A program made the translations under genes and the position numbers. 6,551 nt of DNA from contig DAOWDZ010000054.1 of assembly GCA_030638765.1 (NCBI GenBank), forward strand, positions 1-6,551, written 5' to 3'. This DNA is from Desulfocapsa sp. (GTDB taxonomy: Bacteria; Desulfobacterota; Desulfobulbia; Desulfobulbales; Desulfocapsaceae). How positions within the stretch are numbered: position 1 is the stretch's first letter; every line of letters starts with the position of its first letter. The notes under the pieces were generated by a model that was not told where the DNA came from, did no database searches, and saw only the letters and a program-made list of their open reading frames with translations. Below are positions 1-6,392 of this stretch, piece by piece.

Positions 1-638
1 ATACCCCAAAGAAGCATCCCATACTCTCTCTTACGACCCCGCTGACTTGCAGGACGTGGGTCCTGCTCTAAAACTTCGTAAATAAGTTGTCTTAAACCCC
101 TGTTCGTCTCTTTTTCATATTGAGCACAACAGGCTTCTGCTTCAGAAGTCATCCTCACGCTCACCTTCTTTTCAGAAAACTGAACAAATCCACTGGACGC
201 ATCGGGTAGTGCATCGCTGTAGGGAACGTATGGCTTAATATCAACAACTGGTGTTCCATGTAAAAGGTCAAGTTCACTGATATCGAGAAACAATTTATTT
301 TTTTCTTTACGCAATCCGCCATAGCGTACAACGGAAAGTCCTAGAAAATTCCGCCTGTGTGGAGTTCTGCTGGCATAGAGTCCCACTCGCTTCTGCCCTC
401 CTAGCCACGGTGGCCGAACGGTTGGACGCCAGCCATCATTGATGGCTTCATGAAAAATAAACTGTATCCATATATGAGAAAATGAGTCAAGCTCTCGATA
501 CATCTCCTCACGATCACAGGGCGGTAGTAATTCGATGGAACCCGTGGCACTTTTAACCAACCCAGGCTGCCTCGGGATACCAAATTTCTCCGTGTAACAG
601 GAGTGGATCAAACCAATTGACTCTATAGTATATTTCAC
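1..638 (-). CDS. trmO: tRNA (N6-threonylcarbamoyladenosine37-N6)-methyltransferase TrmO, C-terminus cut by window edge
   Basis: TrmO (YaeB/TsaA, UPF0066 family) uses S-adenosylmethionine to methylate t6A37 to m6t6A in tRNA-Thr(GGU), next to the anticodon. The 212 residues visible carry the family signatures in order: IGLIHS (8-13), KFGIPRQPGLV (18-28), FSHIWIQFIFH (53-63), RPPWLGG (75-81), a YASRTPHRRNFLGLSVV-type segment (88-104), DLLHGTPVVDIKPYVPYSD (124-142) and DPRPASQRG (193-201). E. coli TrmO has about 235 residues, so only some 20-30 are missing beyond base 1. The start is GTG at 638: GAGGA lies 5 nt upstream, and the overlapping ATG at 640 runs straight into a stop. The segment around residue 96 reads RRNFLG where the family usually has RPNPIG or similar, a possible divergence near the SAM site. 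It is divergent from the HAD gene and separated from it by about 230 bases. Family assignment is secure; activity is inferred. Confidence 0.93.
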   Translation of the reverse strand, partial: MKYTIESIGLIHSCYTEKFGIPRQPGLVKSATGSIELLPPCDREEMYRELDSFSHIWIQFIFHEAINDGWRPTVRPPWLGGQKRVGLYASRTPHRRNFLGLSVVRYGGLRKEKNKLFLDISELDLLHGTPVVDIKPYVPYSDALPDASSGFVQFSEKKVSVRMTSEAEACCAQYEKETNRGLRQLIYEVLEQDPRPASQRGRKREYGMLLWG

Positions 639-695
639 ATTATTCCTCAAATGCAGCAATTTATCATCAGACGACTCCTATACATAAAAACTGAT

Positions 696-704
696 ATCAT
701 AGCA
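696..704 (-). promoter_or_regulatory. Candidate extended -10 promoter of trmO
   Basis: Read on the minus strand, the sequence is TGCTATGAT: an extended -10 (TG, one base, then TATGAT, five of six matches to TATAAT). It lies about 58 bases upstream of the trmO GTG. No good -35 box is seen at 16-18 bases, which fits an extended -10 promoter. An 11-base imperfect palindrome, ACCATAATGGT (710-720), lies just upstream and could be an operator. This is pattern matching only. Confidence 0.3.
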
Positions 705-869
705 CAAAAACCATAATGGTAACGAGAAACAGACATATTTCAACCCGGCAGAGAGTTATTGTTAAGTGGTTCGTATCGGAGTAAATAGTAAGGAATAGAC
801 ATTTAAAATACACATCTAGAAGTGATAAGGCTGTTCAGTCTATTCTTTCCACAATAACTTTTTAAAACA

Positions 870-1700
870 ATGGCAGACAACCACAACCATCCAGATTTAA
901 TAATGAAACCATTCCATACTTTCAAGACTGTAAACAAAAAACAGATCCAATTTGTTCTCACTGACATTGATGATACCCTGACAATTAACGGTAAATTACC
1001 TGCAATTGCATACACTGCCATGGAGCGCTTACAACAAGCCAACATCAAAGTCATACCAATCACCGGAAGGCCTGCTGGCTGGTGCGACCACATAGCAAGA
1101 ATGTGGCCCGTCGACGGGCTTGTGGGAGAGAATGGTGCCTTTTATTTCTATTATGATCAAAAAAGTCGTAAAATGATTCGCCGTTACTGGCGTAGCAAAA
1201 AGCAGCGAAAGAAAGATGGTTCAAAACTCCTCGAATTGGAAAAAAAGATTTTAGAGGATGTTCCCGGATGTAGGATATCGGTTGACCAGCCCTATCGCGA
1301 AGCCGATCTTGCCATAGATTTTTGTGAAGATGTGGAGCCATTGCCTATGACAGCAGTAAATAAGATAGTCTCAATCTTTGAGTCGGCTGGAGCCGTTGCA
1401 AAAATAAGTTCGATTCATGTTAATGGCTGGTTTGGCAATTATGATAAACTGACAATGACAAAAAAACTGTTTCAGGAATTATTTCAACTTGACCTGAAAG
1501 GCCAAAAAGAAAACATTATTTTCTGCGGTGACTCTCCCAATGACAGTCCAATGTTCGCCTTTTTTCCCAATAGCATTGGCGTGGCCAATGTTCTTCAGTT
1601 TGGTGATGAACTCCAACACAATCCAACCTGGGTGACACAGGGAAAAGGTGGTTATGGCTTTGCTGAAATGGTTGATATCCTGCTTGATAGGTTATCATAA
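870..1700 (+). CDS. HAD superfamily IIB hydrolase (Cof/sucrose-phosphatase-like), substrate unknown
   Basis: A 276-residue cytosolic phosphatase-type protein with all four HAD motifs. Motif I is LTDIDDTLT, with nucleophile Asp32 and acid/base Asp34. Motif II is Thr65 in ITGRP. The motif III lysine is probably Lys193 in NYDKLTMTKK. Motif IV is GDSPNDS (220-226), with Mg2+-binding acidic residues. The ENGA signature (87-90) and the long insert between motifs II and III, which would form a C2-type cap, place it in subclass IIB with sugar-phosphate phosphatases such as sucrose-6-phosphate or mannosyl-3-phosphoglycerate phosphatase. A strongly basic stretch (about 98-119, rich in Lys/Arg) lies in the cap. 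Substrate cannot be read from sequence. The start is uncertain: ATG 870 lacks a clear Shine-Dalgarno, and Met12 (ATG 903) is an equally weak alternative that keeps the whole domain. The gene is transcribed alone and is convergent with the small ORF at 1712-1822. Confidence 0.88.
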   Translation: MADNHNHPDLIMKPFHTFKTVNKKQIQFVLTDIDDTLTINGKLPAIAYTAMERLQQANIKVIPITGRPAGWCDHIARMWPVDGLVGENGAFYFYYDQKSRKMIRRYWRSKKQRKKDGSKLLELEKKILEDVPGCRISVDQPYREADLAIDFCEDVEPLPMTAVNKIVSIFESAGAVAKISSIHVNGWFGNYDKLTMTKKLFQELFQLDLKGQKENIIFCGDSPNDSPMFAFFPNSIGVANVLQFGDELQHNPTWVTQGKGGYGFAEMVDILLDRLS

Positions 1701-1711
1701 CAAGGTGAGAA

Positions 1712-1822
1712 CTAGACGACAGAAATATTGCTGGCATCTCCTGCCAGTGACAACAAAAGCGTATCGAAATCTTCACCAACGTATGCTTTTACCGGTGAAT
1801 GGAAAGAATAGGTAGCTGCCAT
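1712..1822 (-). CDS. 36-residue ORF with strong RBS; possible N-terminal remnant of an iron-type alcohol dehydrogenase
   Basis: On the minus strand, an ATG at 1822 is preceded by AGGAG at an ideal 6-nt spacing. The ORF runs 36 codons to TAG at 1712-1714, starting MAATYSFHSPVKAYVGEDFD and ending SNISVV. The opening (aromatic, F-H-S-P, then a basic/aromatic residue and a Gly two residues later) resembles the N-terminus of iron-dependent alcohol dehydrogenases, whose first strand often reads F-x-x-P-T-x-I-x-F-G, followed by a helix and a V-L-I-V strand. The ORF stops where that second strand would be. Directly beyond lies the 3' end of the convergent HAD gene, so no continuation is possible. It may therefore be a truncated gene start rather than a functional small protein. 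The family match is from memory and weak. A true small-protein gene, or a fortuitous ORF, cannot be excluded. Confidence 0.4.
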   Translation of the reverse strand: MAATYSFHSPVKAYVGEDFDTLLLSLAGDASNISVV

Positions 1823-1957
1823 AACTGACTCCTAAAGGTGCAATGATCTAAACTTGAACCGTTTTAAACTGGATAATTTTATAAAAATCGATTTTCCACT
1901 CTAGTAAAGTTCACATCTCTCTGGTAATGAGATATCAACCTTGAGGTTCAATATACC

Positions 1958-1967
1958 TGTGTACACA
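1958..1967. promoter_or_regulatory. 10-bp perfect palindrome upstream of hslO, possible operator
   Basis: TGTGTACACA is a perfect 10-base palindrome 20 bases upstream of the hslO ATG. It directly abuts a -10-like TAAAAT (1968-1973). A second small inverted repeat, AACCT-TG-AGGTT, sits just upstream (1938-1949). A dimeric regulator could bind here to control hslO, but no specific factor can be named and no convincing -35 box was found. Palindromes of this length also occur by chance. Confidence 0.25.
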
Positions 1968-1987
1968 TAAAATCTAAATAGAGAAAA

Positions 1988-2878
1988 ATGACAGATCATT
2001 TACAGCGAGTTATTTCAACAGATGGCAGATTTTTTGGTCTTGCCTGTGTCACCACTGATTTAGTGGCAGAAGCATGTCGGCGTCACGACACTGGACCAAC
2101 TGCTGCAGTAGCATTAGGACGTGCCCTTACTGCAAATCTCCTTTTGGCGGCGCTCTTAAAGGATGACCAGCGGGTGATGATGAAGTTTGAGGGCAATGGT
2201 CCTTTGGGTAATATCATCACAGAAGGTTTTTGTACCGGTGAAGTTCGTGGCTATGTGTCAAATCCCCATGCCGATGTGCCTTTAAAGAATGGCATTATTG
2301 ACGTAGCAACAGGCCTGGGAAAAGCCGGTTTTCTCACTGTTACAAAAGATATTGGTGCAAAACGAAATTATGAGGGGACAGTACAGCTTTACACCAGTGA
2401 AATCGGTGAAGATGTAGCTTTTTATCTGACTGAGTCCGAACAGGTGCCATCTGCTATCAGTGTCGGTGTTAAGGTTGATAATAGTGGTACAATAGTGAGT
2501 GCCGGAGGCTTCCTGGTACAATCGCTGCCCCCGGCCAACGAGGATCTTATCACCAGCCTTGAAGCTACTATGCAGAAACTTGGGTCAGTTACAAATTTGA
2601 TTCAACAGGGCAAAACACCCGATGATATTTTAGAAACTCTTTTTGGTAATATTCCCCATCGCACCCTTCTTACACAGGCTCTTCATTATCAATGTTCCTG
2701 TAGTGAACAGAAGATGAAACAGGCTCTATTCACACTCGACGAAAATGAACTAACCAGTCTACAAGAAGAAAAACCTGATGGAGTGACGGTTCGATGTGAC
2801 TTTTGTGCCAACACCTTCATTTTTGACAGGGCCGCATTACAAAAAATTATTGAGAGTATGAAAGGAACAGTGCAATAG
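1988..2878 (+). CDS. hslO: Redox-regulated molecular chaperone Hsp33
   Basis: Hsp33 is a cytosolic holdase that binds unfolding proteins when oxidative stress (HOCl, or peroxide plus heat) disulfide-bonds its zinc-binding cysteines. The 296-residue product matches the usual length (E. coli about 292). Its N-terminal domain carries the typical segments: FFGLACVTTDLVAEACRRHD, GRALTANLLLAALLKDDQRV, FEGNGPLGNIITEG and GYVSNPHADVPL. The C-terminal redox switch is intact: Cys236-x-Cys238 and Cys270-x-x-Cys273, the CxC...CxxC zinc tetrad. The linker region between the folded domain and the switch is present (about 180-233). The Shine-Dalgarno is weak (GAGA, within 9 bases of ATG 1988); no alternative in-frame start fits better. 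It is transcribed alone, divergent from the small ORF and convergent with the sulfite reductase-like gene. Confidence 0.97.
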   Translation: MTDHLQRVISTDGRFFGLACVTTDLVAEACRRHDTGPTAAVALGRALTANLLLAALLKDDQRVMMKFEGNGPLGNIITEGFCTGEVRGYVSNPHADVPLKNGIIDVATGLGKAGFLTVTKDIGAKRNYEGTVQLYTSEIGEDVAFYLTESEQVPSAISVGVKVDNSGTIVSAGGFLVQSLPPANEDLITSLEATMQKLGSVTNLIQQGKTPDDILETLFGNIPHRTLLTQALHYQCSCSEQKMKQALFTLDENELTSLQEEKPDGVTVRCDFCANTFIFDRAALQKIIESMKGTVQ

Positions 2879-2967
2879 TTTTCAAGGGTAAGTAAAAAAT
2901 CCCTTACCGTAAAAGTCTATCCACTCATTCGGATAAAATAGAATAAGAAACTCAGTTGTATCAGCTC

Positions 2968-3588
2968 CTAAACTGTGGGAAAAGGAAATTCAGGATCATC
3001 AATCAGTTTATACATTCGCTGCTTTGTTTTGGTTTTTAAATCATGAAAATCAACCAGAGCCTGTACAATTTCCAGCACTTCTTTTTCCGTAGCCTTTGTT
3101 TTGATTCTAACGGCAGTTCTTGGTATCGGCCCGCCTTTACCTCCGGCATACACAGTATAGCCGGCACGACTGGCCATAATGGAGATATCCGTATTTTTAG
3201 TCCAGGGACAGCCAACGGTACATCCGGCAATTGCTATTTTAAATTTTGCCTTGGTCTTTTTACGGTCGCTAAAACGTTCAAGGATGGCATCACTCAATTT
3301 TTCAGTGTCCACAACGCCAAGATTACAATGGGGTTTCCCGATACAAATCCGAGGTAGGGGGAATTTACCCGGGCCTTTAAAGTCAGCACCAATCGCAGCG
3401 AGTTCACTCTTTACCTGCTCGACAACAGCTTCGGGAACATTGATTAGGCGTATATTCTGAGTTAAAGAACAGTATATGCCAAAACCATGTTTTGTTGCCA
3501 GCTCCTGGGTGGTTTTCATTATATCGAGTGGTAATCTTCCGGCTGGTAAAAGCACAGTGATACTCACTCCTGTAGAATCAAAACTCAT
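2968..3588 (-). CDS. Short single-repeat nitrite/sulfite reductase-domain protein (siroheme, 4Fe-4S)
   Basis: The 206-residue product has one nitrite/sulfite reductase ferredoxin-like half-domain (about 8-68) followed by one siroheme/4Fe-4S domain (about 77-200). The cluster and siroheme ligands are complete: Cys82-x5-Cys88 (RICIGKPHC) and Cys123-x3-Cys127 (AGCTVGCPW), the same C-x5-C / C-x3-C arrangement as E. coli sulfite reductase hemoprotein. The downstream YAGGKGGPIPRTAVRI segment is typical of the family. Full-size assimilatory enzymes contain two such repeats and exceed 500 residues. This length instead matches the small assimilatory-type sulfite reductase known from Desulfovibrio vulgaris (about 220 residues). 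It presumably reduces sulfite or nitrite by six electrons, or acts as a siroheme electron carrier; no electron-donor subunit is adjacent. The start is supported by AAGGA about 9 nt upstream of ATG 3588. It is separated from the upstream methyltransferase by a probable terminator, so it likely has its own promoter (a TATAAA lies in the 80-base gap). Confidence 0.88.
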   Translation of the reverse strand: MSFDSTGVSITVLLPAGRLPLDIMKTTQELATKHGFGIYCSLTQNIRLINVPEAVVEQVKSELAAIGADFKGPGKFPLPRICIGKPHCNLGVVDTEKLSDAILERFSDRKKTKAKFKIAIAGCTVGCPWTKNTDISIMASRAGYTVYAGGKGGPIPRTAVRIKTKATEKEVLEIVQALVDFHDLKTKTKQRMYKLIDDPEFPFPTV

Positions 3589-3634
3589 TTTTATAGTTCC
3601 TTATTTTTATAATTAATCACGTTTGAAAGTTGAT

Positions 3635-3669
3635 TTAAAAAGAGAAGCTTCAATGAAGCGATACTCTTT
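3635..3669 (-). terminator. Probable rho-independent terminator after the methyltransferase
   Basis: Read on the minus strand from the methyltransferase stop codon: outer arm AAAGAG, inner hairpin GCTTC-ATT-GAAGC, then CTCTTTTT running into AAAT. The 5-bp inner stem with a 3-nt loop, the pairing AAAGAG/CTCTTT arms, and the T run give a plausible intrinsic terminator. It would separate this gene from the sulfite reductase-like gene downstream. It overlaps the TAA stop. Confidence 0.5.
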
Positions 3670-4417
3670 ATAGCAGCTGGAGTTCTTCTTCTGAAGCCTT
3701 GCTTCCTTCCAGAACCATGGTTTCAAAAATATTGACTCTCCGTTCATCTATATTTGTACCATGAGACTCAATATTTTCTAAACAGGAGTGTTCTGATTTT
3801 CCTATTTCACAATGCCTGATCTCCCCAAAACCAGCTTCCTGCAATGCTTTCCGAAGGGTATTTTCATCATATATATAACGATGTCCCCAATTATAAAAAG
3901 CATTGTTAATGACAAGTTTTGGTCGATAATTATGATCTGATGGTAAAAATTTTTCACTGATCCACTTAATATAATACAGTTGATCTTCATCAGGATTTTC
4001 TATCGTCAGTCCTAAGAAAGCATCCAGATCTGGTGTGGCCACTCGTAACACACCTCCAGGTTTTAAAACCCGGTAACACTCTTTCAGCATATCTGCCCCC
4101 TGCTCTCTATTAATATGCTCAATCATATGTTCACTGAAAATATAATCAAAAGTGTTATCTTGAAAAGGAAAGTTTTTTGCAGCATTAAGATACGTCAATC
4201 CCCTGAAGGGCGGTGCCTTGATATCGGTTAAAAGCCAATCTTTGTTTTTACTTTGCCCTGCTCCCAGATGAAGTCTGGTGATCTCATGAGCATCAAGGTA
4301 CGATTTTATCATACCTTTTCTCACCAATATCATGGGTAACTTCAAAAAGAGAAAGTCAAGATCTGCCAGAAACCCGACAATAGTAGAAGATTTCTTGAAT
4401 GGTTTGAGTAAGTCCAT
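3668..4417 (-). CDS. Class I SAM-dependent methyltransferase (Methyltransf_11-like), substrate unknown
   Basis: The 249-residue product has a Rossmann-type methyltransferase core. Motif I is RLHLGAGQS (48-56), the glycine-rich SAM loop. LLTDI (62-66) supplies the acidic Asp65 expected to bind the SAM ribose. The FPFQDNTFDYIFSEHMIEHI stretch (83-102) is motif IV with the characteristic EHxxEH signature. YRVLKPGGVLRVATPDL (115-131) forms motifs V-VI. The C-terminal part has WGHRYIYDENTLRKALQEAGF (177-197), typical of small methyltransferases often found in surface-polysaccharide and glycan clusters. No glycan genes flank it here, so the substrate is open. The N-terminal 45 residues are hydrophobic/basic without a clear signal or membrane helix. 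The Shine-Dalgarno ahead of ATG 4417 is poor. It is divergent from the aldo/keto reductase with 160 bases between them. Confidence 0.85.
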   Translation of the reverse strand: MDLLKPFKKSSTIVGFLADLDFLFLKLPMILVRKGMIKSYLDAHEITRLHLGAGQSKNKDWLLTDIKAPPFRGLTYLNAAKNFPFQDNTFDYIFSEHMIEHINREQGADMLKECYRVLKPGGVLRVATPDLDAFLGLTIENPDEDQLYYIKWISEKFLPSDHNYRPKLVINNAFYNWGHRYIYDENTLRKALQEAGFGEIRHCEIGKSEHSCLENIESHGTNIDERRVNIFETMVLEGSKASEEELQLL

Positions 4418-4577
4418 TTTTTCAGTATATACGTCTTTTTAAATCATTGTAGCCAAAATGCTACCTGACAGGATTTCAAAACTCTGCGTAACAAAACACA
4501 TTTTCTAAAATTATCAGAACAAATATGGATAGTACAGAAAGAAATAGATATTTTCTCTTTTTACGGACCCTAATACA

Positions 4578-5582
4578 ATGAACATACAAAAACTGGAAAG
4601 CAGTGCGGTATCAGTCACAACCATGGGACTTGGCCTCGCTGCATTGGGACGCCCCGGGTACATTACTATTGGCCATGGCGATGATCTCGGCAATGATCAT
4701 GATGTTGCAGTGATGGAAGCCAGGGCACATGATGTTTTAGATGCGGCCTGGGAAGCAGGTATCCGCTATTTTGACGCAGCCAGATCCTACGGTAAGTCAG
4801 AATTTTTTTTACAGTCCTGGCTTGCAAAACGTGAAATATCTCCCCAAAAAGTCACCATCGCCTCCAAGTGGGGATACACCTATACGGCTAACTGGCAGGT
4901 CAATGTTGAAAAGGGACTCAGACATGAGGTCAAAGATCATTCGCTCGATGTTTTACAACGGCAGATACTTGAAAGCCGTGAACTATTAGATGAACAGCTT
5001 GATCTGTATCAAATTCATTCAACCACACTTGATAGCGGCGTGTTAACAAATACCGCAGTACTTACGGAGCTGGCCCGTTTACGAAATGACGGCCTCGCTA
5101 TTGGATTCTCTGTAACTGGCCCCAACCAGTTAGAAACAATAGAACAAGCACTTGAAATTGAGTTCGATGGTGTCCTGCTCTTTTCTGCAGTACAGGCAAG
5201 TTGGAATATCCTGGAGCAATCAGTGGCTCCGGCTCTTCAAATAGCCCATGACGAAGGGCTGAGAGTTATAATCAAGGAAGGGCTCGCTAATGGACGGCTT
5301 ACCACACGAAATAGTGCTGCTGACTTTCAAACTCAGATGAATCTGCTACAAAAAGTGGCAAAAGAACAGAACACAACGGTGGATGCCCTTGCACTTGCTG
5401 CGGTTATTAATCAACCATTTGCAGATGTGGTTTTAAGCGGTGCTGCCTCAGTTGAACATCTGCAATCTAATCTCCTGGCATTACAGGTCTCATGGAATGA
5501 CACACTGGTAGAGAACTTACTAAACCTTGTAGAACCAGCATCTAAATATTGGTATATTCGCAGTCAACTAGCCTGGAATTAA
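4578..5582 (+). CDS. Aldo/keto reductase family oxidoreductase
   Basis: A 334-residue TIM-barrel NAD(P)H-dependent oxidoreductase of the aldo/keto reductase superfamily. The catalytic tetrad is visible: Asp66 and Tyr71 in YFDAARSYG, Lys97 in ASKWG, and His147 in LYQIHS. Later landmarks include GLAIGFSVTGP (172-182), KEGLANGRL (233-241, coenzyme-site region) and VVLSGAASVEHLQSNL (284-299). The C-terminus YWYIRSQLAWN is characteristic of a subfamily I recognise only loosely. Between strand 1 and the first helix is an extra His/Asp/Gly-rich stretch (GHGDDLGNDHD, 32-42), unlike the shorter loop in classical members. The substrate is unknown; reduction of a small aldehyde or ketone in the cytosol is the family norm. 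The Shine-Dalgarno is weak (CGGA about 11 nt upstream). It is a single gene followed by a strong terminator. Confidence 0.9.
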   Translation: MNIQKLESSAVSVTTMGLGLAALGRPGYITIGHGDDLGNDHDVAVMEARAHDVLDAAWEAGIRYFDAARSYGKSEFFLQSWLAKREISPQKVTIASKWGYTYTANWQVNVEKGLRHEVKDHSLDVLQRQILESRELLDEQLDLYQIHSTTLDSGVLTNTAVLTELARLRNDGLAIGFSVTGPNQLETIEQALEIEFDGVLLFSAVQASWNILEQSVAPALQIAHDEGLRVIIKEGLANGRLTTRNSAADFQTQMNLLQKVAKEQNTTVDALALAAVINQPFADVVLSGAASVEHLQSNLLALQVSWNDTLVENLLNLVEPASKYWYIRSQLAWN

Positions 5583-5625
5583 AATGTGCTGTTCTCCTAC
5601 TACCAAATAAAGAGTATGGAAACAT

Positions 5626-5662
5626 AAAAAAAAGCAGAATCAAGTTAATGATTCTGCTTTTC
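5626..5662. terminator. Strong bidirectional rho-independent terminator
   Basis: A perfect 13-bp stem (AAAAGCAGAATCA / TGATTCTGCTTTT) closes a 6-nt loop (AGTTAA). An A-tract of eight leads in and a T-tract trails out, so it can work on both strands. It lies 44 bases after the aldo/keto reductase stop and 31 bases after the PEP-CTERM gene stop, ending both convergent genes. Confidence 0.93.
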
Positions 5663-5692
5663 TAAAACATCAAATATTTAATATAAATATTT

Positions 5693-6322
5693 TTATTTCT
5701 TTTTTCCAATTCTAGATCCTGCAAGACCGACTAAGCCCACTCCAAAAAGAAGCATGGTTGCGGGTTCTGGAACAGGAGCAGTACCGGTAACCTCACCAGT
5801 GCCTGAAGCATCAAAAGAGACTATCCCATTAACATCAGTCACAAAGCTATTTATCTGTGTTGACAGACTAACCGAAACGGGATCGTCAATTACCAATCCG
5901 AAAGGCAATGCCTGACTATCTATGCTTGCCGCTGCCCCAACAAAAATAAAGTCAGCAGTACCCGCAATTTGATTATAATCCATAAATGCCTCAGTGGTAG
6001 TAAGAGAAAGCCCACCAGTATTCATAGTAAGGTCAAAATCCCCTCCACTCAGACTATACTCACCCTCCGTGGTAATAAACAAAGGTGCCCCAAAAAAAAG
6101 ATCGAGCAGTAAAGTATCTCCAGCTAACGTACTCATGCTGTTGTCTAGAACACCATCAATAAAAAAGTCCATCGAAGCCAAAGGATCCGCTGAAGCAGTA
6201 ATCTCACCACCTTCATAAACAATATCCACTCCTGTAAACTCAATCGAAAGGGTTGTTGCGAATACGGGCTGACTCAGTAACGACAATACAACCAAAGTCA
6301 ATAGTAAGCTTAATTTTTTCAT
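5693..6322 (-). CDS. PEP-CTERM domain secreted/surface protein
   Basis: The 209-residue product begins with a Sec signal peptide: MKK, a hydrophobic core of about residues 4-18, and likely cleavage after VFA at 22. It ends with a textbook PEP-CTERM sorting tail: VPEPATM (184-190), a hydrophobic helix LLFGVGLVGLAG (191-202), and a short basic end RIGKKK. Such tails are recognised by exosortase (EpsH/XrtA type), and many substrates are exported together with exopolysaccharide. The mature region (23-183) is rich in Ser, Thr, Gly, Asp and aliphatic residues. It has no cysteine, predicts as beta-rich by eye, and matches no domain I can name. The start is supported by a strong GGAGGAG Shine-Dalgarno about 9 nt upstream of ATG 6322. 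No exosortase, PEP-CTERM regulator or polysaccharide gene is in the window, so the sorting enzyme must be encoded elsewhere. Confidence 0.92.
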   Translation of the reverse strand: MKKLSLLLTLVVLSLLSQPVFATTLSIEFTGVDIVYEGGEITASADPLASMDFFIDGVLDNSMSTLAGDTLLLDLFFGAPLFITTEGEYSLSGGDFDLTMNTGGLSLTTTEAFMDYNQIAGTADFIFVGAAASIDSQALPFGLVIDDPVSVSLSTQINSFVTDVNGIVSFDASGTGEVTGTAPVPEPATMLLFGVGLVGLAGSRIGKKK

Positions 6323-6392
6323 AATATTTTACTCCTCCAACATAATAAATTTTTCTTTCCGTAACTTTTTAACTCCACTTAGCTTGATTACC

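Noticed and set aside
401..583. 60-codon minus-strand ORF inside trmO
   Set aside because: It is an out-of-frame shadow. The trmO frame from GTG 638 carries all the family motifs.
1060..1341. Open frames antisense to the HAD gene (also 803-1093 and 1516-1779)
   Set aside because: They lie opposite a well-supported gene, lack ribosome binding sites and have no recognisable protein features.
1731..1747. Hairpin CTGGCA-TCTCC-TGCCAG just after the HAD gene as a terminator
   Set aside because: There is no T run on either strand. The repeat lies inside the small minus-strand ORF, so it may simply be coding sequence.
2884..2908. Hairpin between hslO and the sulfite reductase-like gene (GGTAAG/CTTACC or AAGGG/CCCTT)
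   Set aside because: Stems are short (5-6 bp), mutually exclusive, with loops of 10-12 and no trailing T run. Too weak to call a terminator.
3043..3460. Plus-strand open frames opposite the sulfite reductase-like gene
   Set aside because: They are antisense shadows of a gene with complete cofactor motifs.
4449..4464. Inverted repeat GTAGC-CAAAAT-GCTAC between the methyltransferase and aldo/keto reductase genes
   Set aside because: A 5-bp stem with no T run and no clear promoter overlap is likely chance in AT-rich intergenic DNA.
5994..6218. 74-codon plus-strand frame opposite the PEP-CTERM gene
   Set aside because: It is a shadow frame with low-complexity composition and no start signal.
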